The notes under the pieces are model-generated. The model did no database searches and had not been told where the DNA came from. It saw only the letters and a program-made list of their open reading frames with translations. A DNA stretch of 15,677 nt, from contig NZ_JAILQF010000410.1 of the NCBI RefSeq assembly GCF_024699075.1, positions 1 through 15,677 of the forward strand. Reading direction: 5' to 3'. Each line of letters begins with the position of its first letter. The stretch's first letter is position 1. The stretch comes from Butyrivibrio sp. (GTDB lineage Bacteria; Bacillota_A; Clostridia; Lachnospirales; Lachnospiraceae). Below, in pieces: positions 8,630 to 15,549 of this stretch. The position numbers were made by a program, and so were the translations under genes.

Positions 8630-11536
8630 TTAATAATACTGCTCAATATAACTATAAGCCTGATCAAATACTTCCTGGTTCTTAAGCTTATACTTGATCC
8701 ATATAATGCTACGTAATGCCTTCTTTACTTCCTTTTGGCCCTCAGTAGTATTCTGCCATCCATCAAAACGAACTATTTTAACGATGCCATCAATATCATT
8801 AACAATTCGCTCGACAATAATTGGTGTCTTTTCGTTTCTAACACCATTAAACAGTTCAGTAAGTGCAGCCTTACCTTTATCAATTTCTTCTTCAGGTACA
8901 ACGGTACGCTCAGCTCTTGCAGCTTCACGCGCTAATGAAAGCAACATCTTAAGGAACTCGATACTTCCAATCAGACCTTGTTTATGCTGATCACGTAATT
9001 TTTCGAGTTTTTCTCCTAATTCAATATACTTTGGATCTTTGGAGTGTCTTTGAATCATAGCAACCAGATTGATTTCAACCTTCATAGTCGTTTTCTTAAT
9101 ATCTTTCTGAGCTGCAATAAAATCATCAATAAGCTCTGCATCCATCGTAATGATTTCATCCGGTTCTTCCGCTTCTCCTACAATAATGTTCTGATGTACA
9201 AGCTCCATTGTTTTTGCACCAAAAGCAGCCCACACTAAAGCTCCACGGCTATCGGTAGGTTTTACTGATTCATATACTTTTGCAAGCCACTTATAGTCAT
9301 CACGATACTCTGTAAGACATGGATCTGGAGATAAAGCTTCCCATGCACGCGCAAGAACTCTAAAGTATGCCGCAAATCTATCTTTTGCTTTATCATCAGG
9401 TAATCTTTCTTGTGCTTCAAGCAATACTTCCCAATCATCTTTACCGATATCAATGCCAGTAAAGTAATCCATACAATCATTTACTAATTGAGGAAGTTTC
9501 TTCTTAACCTCTTCAATATTAGTAATAACTTTTTTCATACCTTCTTCATCGAAGTTCAAAGCGTTTGCTACATTATCAAAGATTCCAATATAATCAACAA
9601 TCAATCCAAACGTTTTACCTGAATCATAGGTTCTGTTTGTACGACAAATAGCCTGTAAAAGATTATGATCTTTCATAGGCTTGTCCAAATACATTACCTG
9701 CAAAATTGGCGCATCAAATCCTGTTAAAAGCTTTGCTGTAACAATAACAAGCTTTAATGGTGTCTTTGGATCTCTATAGTAATCAAGAAGCTTACTTTCT
9801 TCATCACGATCGCGTCTATAGGCCTTATACTTATCCGCTTTATCATTGTTTGTATCCATAACAATTGTTGAAGCGTCTGGTCCTAACAACTTATCAAGCT
9901 CTTCCTTATACATAAGGCAACAATCACGGTCATAAACAACCACCTGTCCCTTATAACCATTAGGCTCTATCTTTTCCTTGTAATGTTTCGCTATATGCTC
10001 ACAAACTTTCTTAATTCGCTTTCTATCATACATGATAGCCTTCATATTGACTCTGCGTGAAAGCTCAGCCTTATCTTCTTCAGATAAATCTTTTGTCATC
10101 AAATCAAATTCTTCATTGATTTTTTCTTTATCTACATGCAGCTCGACTGGCACAGCTTCAAAATTAAGAGGAAGTGTCGCTCCATCACGAATAGAATCCG
10201 AGAATGAATACTTACTCATATATCCGCTCTTATCTTCTTCAGCACCAAATGTTCTAAAGGTATTCTTATCTACTCTGTTGATAGGTGTTCCTGTTAAACC
10301 AAAGAAAAATGCATTTGGTAATGCCGTTCTCATCTTCTCGCCCAAATCACCTTCCTGAGTTCGATGGGCTTCATCCACCATGAGGATGATATTGCTGCTC
10401 TCATTTAAGCATTTATCTACATCACCAAATCTGAATATTGTAGTGATGAGGATTTTACGCATATCACCTTCAAAGAACTTTATAAGTTCTTCTTTTGTAC
10501 GGGCAGCTGCCATGTTAGGTATGTCAGATGCATTGAAGGTAGCTGTAATCTGTGTTTCCAAATCCAATCTGTCATCAACAATAACAACTGTTGGATTCTT
10601 CAATTCCGGAATCATTCGAAGCTTATATGCTGCAAATACCATAAGCAAAGATTTACCGGAACCTTGGAAATGCCAGATAAGACCTTTCTTTGGATATCCG
10701 GCCTTAACACGCTCAACTATAAGGTTTGCACCTTCATACTGCTGATAACGGCAAATAATCTTATATTTTCTGTATTTCTTATCCGTTGCAAACATAGTAA
10801 AGAACTGGAATATATCCATTACCTTCTCAGGCGTAATCATGTCTACAACACTCTTCTGCACTGAAATAAGCGTACCTTCTGTTTTGTCATCAGGAGTATG
10901 CCATGGTCCCCACATATCAATAGGCATATTGACAGAGCCATACCTATAACACTTTCCTTCAGATGCAAAGTTGAATACATTCGTTACAAACATCTGAGGA
11001 ATACTCTTCTCATAATCTGCAATATCCCTTGCTCCGTCTAGCCAAGTAATTGCATCACGGAAAGGAGTCTTAAGCTCACCAATAATAAGTGGAAATCCAT
11101 TTACTAATAAAACTAAATCAAGACGCTTACCACCTTCTCTTGTAGGAAAGCACCACTGGTTTGTTACAACATACTCATTCAAAGCAAGGTTTTCCCTTGT
11201 CATAGTTCCGAAAAAACGAATAGGAACCATTCTTCCATCCTTGCCAAATGGAAAAGAATTCTCTTCAAATACCAATTTCTTGAATGTTTCATTCTGTGCT
11301 ATCAGATTATGTGGTTGGGCCGATAATATCAAAGACCTAAGCTTATAAATAACTTCATCAGCACGACTTGGTTCTTCTGCTATTTCCGGATTTAATCGTA
11401 TAAGGGCATCTTTAACCATGGATTCAACCATAACTTCTGAATCCTGGCGCGGCATCTTATCTGCCGGAATATATGTCCATCCATTTTTTTGTAAAACAGA
11501 TATCAGCATCTGTTCAATAGTGTCTTCGTTTAGCAT
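8630..11536 (-). CDS. hsdR: Type I restriction enzyme R subunit (HsdR)
   Basis: HsdR is the motor and nuclease of a type I restriction-modification complex (R2M2S1): it translocates DNA and cuts far from an unmethylated target. The 968-residue protein has the normal length. The N-terminal nuclease shows the PD-(D/E)xK pattern with Asp140 and GELK (Glu154, Lys156). The motor shows Walker A FQGSGKS (Lys295), DEAH (388-391), TGTP (415-418), TAKLLTGFDAP, and motif VI QAICRTNR near 628-635. The C-terminal part is helical and charged, as expected for the region that binds the methylase. The ATG at 11534-11536 has a strong AGGAGG six bases upstream. Its start overlaps the stop of the last HsdS half-gene by seven bases, so its translation may depend on that cassette. 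The following gene starts 29 bases on. All motifs are intact, so the enzyme should be active if HsdM and HsdS are supplied. Confidence 0.97.
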   Translation of the reverse strand: MLNEDTIEQMLISVLQKNGWTYIPADKMPRQDSEVMVESMVKDALIRLNPEIAEEPSRADEVIYKLRSLILSAQPHNLIAQNETFKKLVFEENSFPFGKDGRMVPIRFFGTMTRENLALNEYVVTNQWCFPTREGGKRLDLVLLVNGFPLIIGELKTPFRDAITWLDGARDIADYEKSIPQMFVTNVFNFASEGKCYRYGSVNMPIDMWGPWHTPDDKTEGTLISVQKSVVDMITPEKVMDIFQFFTMFATDKKYRKYKIICRYQQYEGANLIVERVKAGYPKKGLIWHFQGSGKSLLMVFAAYKLRMIPELKNPTVVIVDDRLDLETQITATFNASDIPNMAAARTKEELIKFFEGDMRKILITTIFRFGDVDKCLNESSNIILMVDEAHRTQEGDLGEKMRTALPNAFFFGLTGTPINRVDKNTFRTFGAEEDKSGYMSKYSFSDSIRDGATLPLNFEAVPVELHVDKEKINEEFDLMTKDLSEEDKAELSRRVNMKAIMYDRKRIKKVCEHIAKHYKEKIEPNGYKGQVVVYDRDCCLMYKEELDKLLGPDASTIVMDTNNDKADKYKAYRRDRDEESKLLDYYRDPKTPLKLVIVTAKLLTGFDAPILQVMYLDKPMKDHNLLQAICRTNRTYDSGKTFGLIVDYIGIFDNVANALNFDEEGMKKVITNIEEVKKKLPQLVNDCMDYFTGIDIGKDDWEVLLEAQERLPDDKAKDRFAAYFRVLARAWEALSPDPCLTEYRDDYKWLAKVYESVKPTDSRGALVWAAFGAKTMELVHQNIIVGEAEEPDEIITMDAELIDDFIAAQKDIKKTTMKVEINLVAMIQRHSKDPKYIELGEKLEKLRDQHKQGLIGSIEFLKMLLSLAREAARAERTVVPEEEIDKGKAALTELFNGVRNEKTPIIVERIVNDIDGIVKIVRFDGWQNTTEGQKEVKKALRSIIWIKYKLKNQEVFDQAYSYIEQYY

Positions 11537-12096
11537 AAAAACCTCCTCGTAACATTACATATATATTTTGATTTATCGCTCTGTTCCAAAAAATCCGCAT
11601 ATTGTTTTTGTTCATCCATTGACGGAACTGGAACCATAAGTCTTCCTACCAAATCCTTGTTTAGATTCTTTACAACACTACCGGCTGCCATAGATTCAAA
11701 TGACGATGATGCATAGCTACTTGAGAGTAACGCATATAGATATTTCTTGTTAAATATATCCTGCTCATCTCTCAAAACAAGCCATCCATCGTGTATATAT
11801 CCATCTATAGTCAGAATGTAAGGACGGCCAAAGCTCATAGAATTACTTAGAAGAAAATCGCCTGGCTTAACGTAACGTGATTTTTTTGTACCTTCAGGTT
11901 TAATTTTTTCTTTTGTGTTCGTGATATAAATAGAACCTTCCTCTGCATCACCTATTTTTATCCAATTAACGCCGTCTTCCGACTCAGTTATATAATCTGC
12001 TATTGGTCTTGGCGATCCCCCTCTTTCAATAAGTAATAGTTCTGATAACGGTCTTAAATCATATCCTTTTGAATTCTTACATAAGTCTCCAAACAT
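11530..12096 (-). CDS. HsdS half-gene, TRD cassette 3 (nearest hsdR)
   Basis: This 188-residue frame encodes one target recognition domain. It begins MFGDLCKNSKG exactly where the second half of hsdS begins, and it ends at the shared EQSDKSK segment. The TRD carries RGGSPRPIADYIT and GVNWIKIGDA, a TRD type I have seen in many HsdS proteins. After DKSK it reads only YICNVTRRFLC; these codons contain the AGGAGG ribosome binding site of hsdR, and the TAA overlaps the hsdR ATG. This close join suggests the cassette is the original 3' half of an ancestral hsdS that once directly preceded hsdR. Its own ATG has no ribosome binding site. On its own it is probably silent, or made only by re-initiation after the previous cassette, but it can join hsdS in frame at the MF codons. 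A half-HsdS that dimerises is an alternative. Confidence 0.75.
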   Translation of the reverse strand: MFGDLCKNSKGYDLRPLSELLLIERGGSPRPIADYITESEDGVNWIKIGDAEEGSIYITNTKEKIKPEGTKKSRYVKPGDFLLSNSMSFGRPYILTIDGYIHDGWLVLRDEQDIFNKKYLYALLSSSYASSSFESMAAGSVVKNLNKDLVGRLMVPVPSMDEQKQYADFLEQSDKSKYICNVTRRFLC

Positions 12097-12644
12097 CTCG
12101 ATAAATTGAGATTTGAAATAATCTCATCATCAAATTTTGATTTATCGCTCTGTCGTACAAACTGCTCATAAGCCAATTGTTCATCCACTGGCGGTATTGG
12201 TATTTCAAATGAATGAACAACCTTATCAGTCACTGCAGGATAATTAGCCCCACTCGCCTGACTTACCATTGAATCTGTGAAAGGCTTGCTATTAACTACT
12301 CCCCACATATAGCCTGTTGTCACTCCTGTACATCTAAGTATACAAAAACCTGTTGAACCAACCACATTCTCATCAGAGCATCTGTTAATTGCTATATTCT
12401 GAAGATTTGGACGAACCGTAGAATAAACTATATCATCCTTTTTCAAAACATACTGTGCCCTAGATGGTGCTTTGCTAACTTCATAAGTAGTTAAGCCAAC
12501 AACATTTTTGGATATATTATCTATAGATGAAATATCTAAATATTGTATTTCGTCTGTCTTATCAAACTTTTTTGATACACGTGTAATACTTTTTTCAATC
12601 ACTTCACCTATAGTTTTTACTGGATATCCCTTTCCATAAAACAT
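12054..12644 (-). CDS. HsdS half-gene, TRD cassette 2
   Basis: This 196-residue frame encodes one TRD with the segments YLDISSIDN, SRAQYVLKKDDIVYSTVRPN and SGANYPAVTDK, which are typical of HsdS. It opens with MFYGKGYPV at the shared recombination-like site and ends with RQSDKSKFDDEIISNLNLSRC plus a short tail. The tail is the next copy of the site read in another frame, so the gene overlaps cassette 3 by 43 bases. There is no ribosome binding site, no N-terminal TRD and no C-terminal helix of the kind seen in the complete HsdS, so it is best read as a stored TRD. It could supply a new second half to hsdS by in-frame exchange at the site, since ATG-TTT is in the same phase in both. The frame is free of stops through the whole TRD, which argues against decay. 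Confidence 0.75.
   Translation of the reverse strand: MFYGKGYPVKTIGEVIEKSITRVSKKFDKTDEIQYLDISSIDNISKNVVGLTTYEVSKAPSRAQYVLKKDDIVYSTVRPNLQNIAINRCSDENVVGSTGFCILRCTGVTTGYMWGVVNSKPFTDSMVSQASGANYPAVTDKVVHSFEIPIPPVDEQLAYEQFVRQSDKSKFDDEIISNLNLSRCLETYVRIQKDMI
12092..12153 (-). repeat. Cassette-boundary repeat, copy A (62 bp)
   Basis: This 62-base stretch is identical to 12640-12701. It contains, in coding direction, the codons for QSDKSKF, then TGATGATGA, then the 20-bp core that starts the next half-gene. It lies between cassettes 2 and 3. In the frame of the downstream cassette the TGATGATGA is three stop codons in a row. Confidence 0.9.
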
Positions 12645-13231
12645 CTCGATAAATTGAGATTTGAAATAATCTCATCATCAAATTTTGATTTATCGCTCTG
12701 TTCTGCAATCTCAGCAAATCGAATCTGAGCTTCCATATCTGGAATGACAACATCAAGATTTCCGATTGCTTTTGCTGACGGCAAATGTACCAGTGCAGTA
12801 TTTCTCGTCTTTGAAACTAAGTAGTCCAAAATGAACAGACTCCAGTATGTTTCGAAGAACCTTGGTACTATACGTTCTTCATCCAATCTCAAGCTGAGCA
12901 TTGATGGAGATATAACGCCTGGTTCCATTGCATCATCTAAACGTATATATTTCCCTAATGTCCCATCACATGTAATTAAATATTCTCCAGGAAAAGCCTC
13001 AAATCTATGCATCTTACTATCATAGTATTCTTTAGAAATATAGTATTCTCCAAGCGTTTCATCTTGCTGTATTGCGTTTACCTGAACGTATACTTTATAA
13101 GTGTCTGGTCCCTTCTCAACAAATAAAGCTTTTTTCATATCGCTGCCGAATGGTCCTTTTAGCATTTTTAAAGTAAAGTCCGCAAACTTACCATTTACAG
13201 GCCATCCTTCAGAAAAAGGCAATCCAAACAT
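12617..13231 (-). CDS. HsdS half-gene, TRD cassette 1 (nearest recombinase)
   Basis: This 204-residue frame encodes one TRD, with KGPFGSDMKKALF, VYVQVNAIQQDETLG and LITCDGTLGKYIRLDD. It begins MFGLPFSEG at the site 13227-13246 and ends at EQSDKSKFDDEIISNLNLSR followed by a short tail that reads into the next site. It overlaps cassette 2 by 28 bases. The recombinase stop lies 33 bases upstream and no ribosome binding site is present before the ATG, so independent expression is unlikely. The cassette is the first that a cross-over from the hsdS site would reach; such an event would fuse it in frame to the first half of hsdS and remove the present second half together with the recombinase gene. 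The TRD differs from the other three second-half TRDs, so it should recognise a different half-site. Confidence 0.75.
   Translation of the reverse strand: MFGLPFSEGWPVNGKFADFTLKMLKGPFGSDMKKALFVEKGPDTYKVYVQVNAIQQDETLGEYYISKEYYDSKMHRFEAFPGEYLITCDGTLGKYIRLDDAMEPGVISPSMLSLRLDEERIVPRFFETYWSLFILDYLVSKTRNTALVHLPSAKAIGNLDVVIPDMEAQIRFAEIAEQSDKSKFDDEIISNLNLSRCFMERDIQ
12640..12701 (-). repeat. Cassette-boundary repeat, copy B (62 bp)
   Basis: This is the second, identical copy of the boundary repeat, between cassettes 1 and 2, in the same orientation as copy A and 548 bases from it. Together they bracket cassette 2 as a unit that could be excised by the recombinase or lost by homologous recombination. 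Confidence 0.9.
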
Positions 13232-13246
13232 CTCGATAAATTGAGA
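13227..13246 (-). repeat. 20-bp recombination-like site before cassette 1
   Basis: The 20-bp core (containing cgataaattgaga on the plus strand) occurs here in the same orientation as in hsdS and the two boundary repeats. Its 16-base centre, TCTC to GAGA, is an imperfect palindrome with six of seven arm bases matching, as expected for a pair of recombinase binding arms. It lies just after the stop of recombinase copy 1. Confidence 0.8.
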
Positions 13247-13392
13247 ATTGCAAACAAATTATAACTATCCAATGAACCTCCTATGTGACTCTTTTACATT
13301 ATTTTGATTAACCATTGCATACTGCAATGTAGTATCTATACTCTGGTGCCCTAGCAGCTGCTGAACCTGTTCTATTGGCATACCTTTGTCTA
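13234..13392 (-). repeat. Direct repeat of the recombinase 3' end, copy 1
   Basis: This stretch matches 15519-15677 with seven mismatches in 159 bases by eye, in the same orientation and 2285 bases away. It spans the partial site, the short spacer and the recombinase C-terminal codons. The repeat continues beyond the window on the right, so its full length is unknown. Recombination between the copies would delete the expressed hsdS. Confidence 0.85.
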
Positions 13393-14239
13393 TAGCAACT
13401 GTTGCTAAGGTCCTTCTAAACTTATGCGGATGAACCTTATGCAAGTTCAGTTCTCTTCCTATTTTTCTAAGTCTTATTTCCACTCCACTAATTTGAAGTC
13501 TATCAAATGGCTTTAACAACGATACAAATAATGCATCATTGTCATCTTCCCTTTCGGAAATATATCGCTGAAGATGTATTTTTGTGCGAGCGTCAAAATA
13601 AACCTTTCGTTCTTTATTTCCTTTTCCAAATACAATACATTCTCTATTCTCAAAATCTATATCATTTCGATTTAGCTTTACCAATTCACCAACACGTATT
13701 CCTGTTGAGGCCAGCAAATCAATCATCGCTAAATCTCGTGTATTATCACAATGATCTCTCATTATCTCTAATGATTCATCCGTATACGTTTCTTTAACCG
13801 TTTTCCCCGTCTTAACTTTATGTATTCTTCTAACAGGGCTCTTTACAATGTAATCTTCATCTTCTAGCCATGCAAAAAAACTTGATAGTATTCGCCTCAC
13901 ATTATCAAGCGTTACCTTACTAACAGTCCCGCGCTTTTGGTATTCATCTAAATATAGCCTTAAGTCCTCCGTTGTTATTAAACATTCAGACTTATCTATG
14001 CTCTCAATCATATTACGTATAGTAGACTCATAATATCTTAAAGACTTATCTGAGCATCCTTCTACACGTTTTGCGGAAATAAACATCGGTAACATATTCC
14101 CTTGCAACTCCTTTGAGTCATCCACTGTCTCCAGTGGCAGTAATCTTTGTTCAAGTACTCTCAAAAGAATCTCCATTTGTCCTTTATCCAATGTCAACGA
14201 TAAGTCAGCTTGGATTTCTGCAATAACTTGTTTCATCAT
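13265..14239 (-). CDS. Tyrosine recombinase, copy 1 (hsdS-associated)
   Basis: The 324-residue protein is a XerC/D-type tyrosine recombinase that should cut and rejoin DNA through a 3'-phosphotyrosine link. All catalytic residues are visible: Arg182 (STGIRVGEL), the beta-hairpin Lys in GKGNK (206-209), His272 and Arg275 (HKFRR), His298 (LLGHQ) and nucleophile Tyr307 (TLQYAM). The N-terminal core-binding domain is at about 50-140. A strong AAAGGAGG lies eight bases before the ATG (14237-14239). It is located between hsdS and the TRD half-genes, and the 20-bp direct repeats lie in hsdS and at each cassette boundary, so it is most likely the enzyme that re-assorts them. Recombinases next to hsdS are known from other bacteria, usually with inverted sites. 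An ICE or prophage integrase is less likely because no other mobile-element gene is present. A near-identical 3' end of a second copy lies at the right edge. Confidence 0.93.
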   Translation of the reverse strand: MMKQVIAEIQADLSLTLDKGQMEILLRVLEQRLLPLETVDDSKELQGNMLPMFISAKRVEGCSDKSLRYYESTIRNMIESIDKSECLITTEDLRLYLDEYQKRGTVSKVTLDNVRRILSSFFAWLEDEDYIVKSPVRRIHKVKTGKTVKETYTDESLEIMRDHCDNTRDLAMIDLLASTGIRVGELVKLNRNDIDFENRECIVFGKGNKERKVYFDARTKIHLQRYISEREDDNDALFVSLLKPFDRLQISGVEIRLRKIGRELNLHKVHPHKFRRTLATVAIDKGMPIEQVQQLLGHQSIDTTLQYAMVNQNNVKESHRRFIG

Positions 14240-14312
14240 GATTGTTTCCTCCTTTTCATTCCTCCGTTTCCGGTGTTTCCACGAGCCGGAGGAAACTTCA
14301 TGACCTTATTTA
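14240..14312 (-). promoter_or_regulatory. Structured spacer between hsdS and recombinase
   Basis: The 73-base gap after the hsdS stop contains an eight-base perfect inverted repeat, TTCCTCCG and CGGAGGAA (14259-14266 and 14287-14294), with a 20-base loop, and inside it a CCGG pair that gives alternative folds. A purine-rich ribosome binding site for the recombinase follows. No T-run follows the hairpin in the direction of transcription, so a simple terminator is unlikely; it may tune transcript stability or recombinase expression. The role is inferred only. Confidence 0.4.
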
Positions 14313-15461
14313 TTAGCCAATGTTGTCCATTATTATCCTTTTATATGTAGCTGTTAGTTCTGCTATAGATTGTTCTAGTTCAAATTTTGATTTATCGCTC
14401 TGTTCCACCAGCGCGACATATTTTTCTTGCATTGATATTGGTGGTATATAAATTGGCATAGTTTTTAGCTTTTTTAAAATAACTCTTTTTATTGCTGTTC
14501 CAGTAATATACTCACTTTCAACTGCCTTCAAAACTTGTCCAGACATAAGATATTCCCTCATAAAACGCGGAACCATTTTTGCTTTATCTGGACGGAGAAT
14601 CGCTATGGAAGATAATACTGCTTGCTCTCTTTCATCCTCAATTACAAAGGCCGTCTTAAAATAACTACCATCCTTTGCCACCAAAACATCTCCCACTTTA
14701 GGAACGCATCCATTAGCTACCATTTTGGCATATTCTTCCTCTCCTATAAGCTTGCAGTCCCCATAATCAAATCCTCGCTCCGTCATATCTTTAACAGTAA
14801 GCATCGGATAAATTCCATTTGTATCCTCTTTAGGACTGTAGTGCGAACCATCAGTCAGGTAAGTACAAATCTCATCCAGTGATTGTATTTGCCATCTTTT
14901 TTCATTCTGAAAGGGTACACCAAACATCTCGATAAATTGAGACTTAACAAGCTGATCCGTTGTTTCTAATAACTTTTTATAAGCATCTAACGTGTTATTT
15001 ATTGACCATAATACCTCTGCTAATCTCTTCTGCTCTTCCAACGATGGCAGTTCAAACTCAAGGCCCTTAAGATCACGCCAATTAATAGTTGGCGATAGTG
15101 ATCCGACAGATATTTTTATAGCAGCATCCAAAAAATAATCAGAGCTAATAAACAAAGGGAAAAAATCTTTATCTATAACTTCTTCTTTTGGTCTTAACAC
15201 CATTCCATGTGCTGAAAAAATTCCATCAAAAGGTGCAATCGCTACCTTCTTTTGATATGCCCTTCTTTTACCAAAAAGAACATCACCTTTTTTCATTAAC
15301 AGTTTTTCGCCTATTGGAGCAACATCTGAACCGAATCTTGTAACCTTAAGGCTTCCAGAATCTAAATGTTCCAACCCCAAGTAAGTATATTTATCTTCTT
15401 CTACAGGTTTTTTCTTTGTTGTGCTGTTAATAGCAATTTCATCAAATCGATATTTAGGCAT
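14313..15461 (-). CDS. hsdS: Complete type I specificity subunit (HsdS)
   Basis: HsdS sets the bipartite DNA target of the type I enzyme. This 382-residue protein has two TRDs: the first at about 16-140 (YLGLEHLD, GDVLFGKRRAYQKK, SPTINWRDLKGLEFELP) and the second at about 185-345 (YLTDGSHYSPKED, GDVLVAKDGSYFK, GTAIKRV). The central conserved helix (about 141-181, EEQKRLAEVLWSI to KSQFIEMFG) contains the shared site, and the end carries EQSDKSKFELEQSIAELTATY (split here for length: EQSDKSK, then FELEQSIAEL). ATG 15459-15461 follows a GGGAGGAT ribosome binding site. It is the only specificity gene here with both halves and a ribosome binding site, so it is the expressed form. A change at the site would keep TRD1 and replace TRD2. 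It lies between two recombinase genes, with hsdM probably further upstream outside the window. Confidence 0.94.
   Translation of the reverse strand: MPKYRFDEIAINSTTKKKPVEEDKYTYLGLEHLDSGSLKVTRFGSDVAPIGEKLLMKKGDVLFGKRRAYQKKVAIAPFDGIFSAHGMVLRPKEEVIDKDFFPLFISSDYFLDAAIKISVGSLSPTINWRDLKGLEFELPSLEEQKRLAEVLWSINNTLDAYKKLLETTDQLVKSQFIEMFGVPFQNEKRWQIQSLDEICTYLTDGSHYSPKEDTNGIYPMLTVKDMTERGFDYGDCKLIGEEEYAKMVANGCVPKVGDVLVAKDGSYFKTAFVIEDEREQAVLSSIAILRPDKAKMVPRFMREYLMSGQVLKAVESEYITGTAIKRVILKKLKTMPIYIPPISMQEKYVALVEQSDKSKFELEQSIAELTATYKRIIMDNIG
14381..14402 (-). repeat. QSDKSKF repeat at the end of hsdS TRD2
   Basis: These 22 bases encode QSDKSKF (354-360) and are repeated exactly at 12679-12700 and 12131-12152, with a 19-base match at 11565-11583. 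They mark the 3' limit of each TRD, so every second-half TRD is framed by shared sequence on both sides and could also be exchanged by homologous recombination. Confidence 0.85.
14923..14942 (-). repeat. 20-bp recombination-like site inside hsdS
   Basis: The same 20-bp core encodes QFIEMF (about residues 175-180) at the junction between the central helix and TRD2 of the expressed hsdS. It is in direct orientation to the three downstream copies, and the codon phase at ATG-TTT is the same in all, so exchange would give in-frame HsdS chimeras. Confidence 0.85.
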
Positions 15462-15467
15462 AAATCA

Positions 15468-15485
15468 ATCCTCCCATTAGAGGAT
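15468..15485 (-). promoter_or_regulatory. Small hairpin over the hsdS ribosome binding site
   Basis: In the transcript, ATCCTC can pair with GAGGAT six bases later; the second arm is the Shine-Dalgarno sequence of hsdS. The stem has six perfect pairs and a six-base loop. Such a fold would hide the ribosome binding site and lower or condition HsdS synthesis. The stem is short, so its stability in the cell is uncertain. Confidence 0.4.
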
Positions 15486-15518
15486 GAATTATGAAATTCT
15501 TCAAGCTATGATTAAGCC

Positions 15519-15531
15519 CGATAAATTGAGA
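15519..15531 (-). repeat. Partial recombination-like site upstream of hsdS
   Basis: Only the 13-bp part cgataaattgaga of the core is kept here, followed by the same 14 bases (aattgcaaacaaatt region) that follow the site next to recombinase copy 1. The part that would encode EMF is missing, so it may be a remnant of an earlier exchange or a half site. Confidence 0.65.
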
Positions 15532-15549
15532 ATTGCAAACAAATTGTTT

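Noticed and set aside
11565..12701. CRISPR-like array from the repeated 20-60 bp units
   Set aside because: Units are more than 500 bases apart, the spacers are coding TRDs, and no cas gene is present.
11530..13231. Three half-hsdS frames as one frameshifted pseudogene
   Set aside because: Each frame holds a complete and different TRD that starts and ends at the same repeats. A broken gene would not give repeated clean boundaries.
13265..14239. Integrase of a prophage or integrative element
   Set aside because: No structural, relaxase or excisionase genes are nearby, and the putative sites lie inside hsdS and its cassettes, not in a tRNA or at an element edge.
13227..14942. Inversion-type hsdS shufflon
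   Set aside because: All copies of the 20-bp site and all half-genes that I can find are in the same orientation. The site centre is an imperfect palindrome, so low-level inversion cannot be excluded, but the layout does not call for it.
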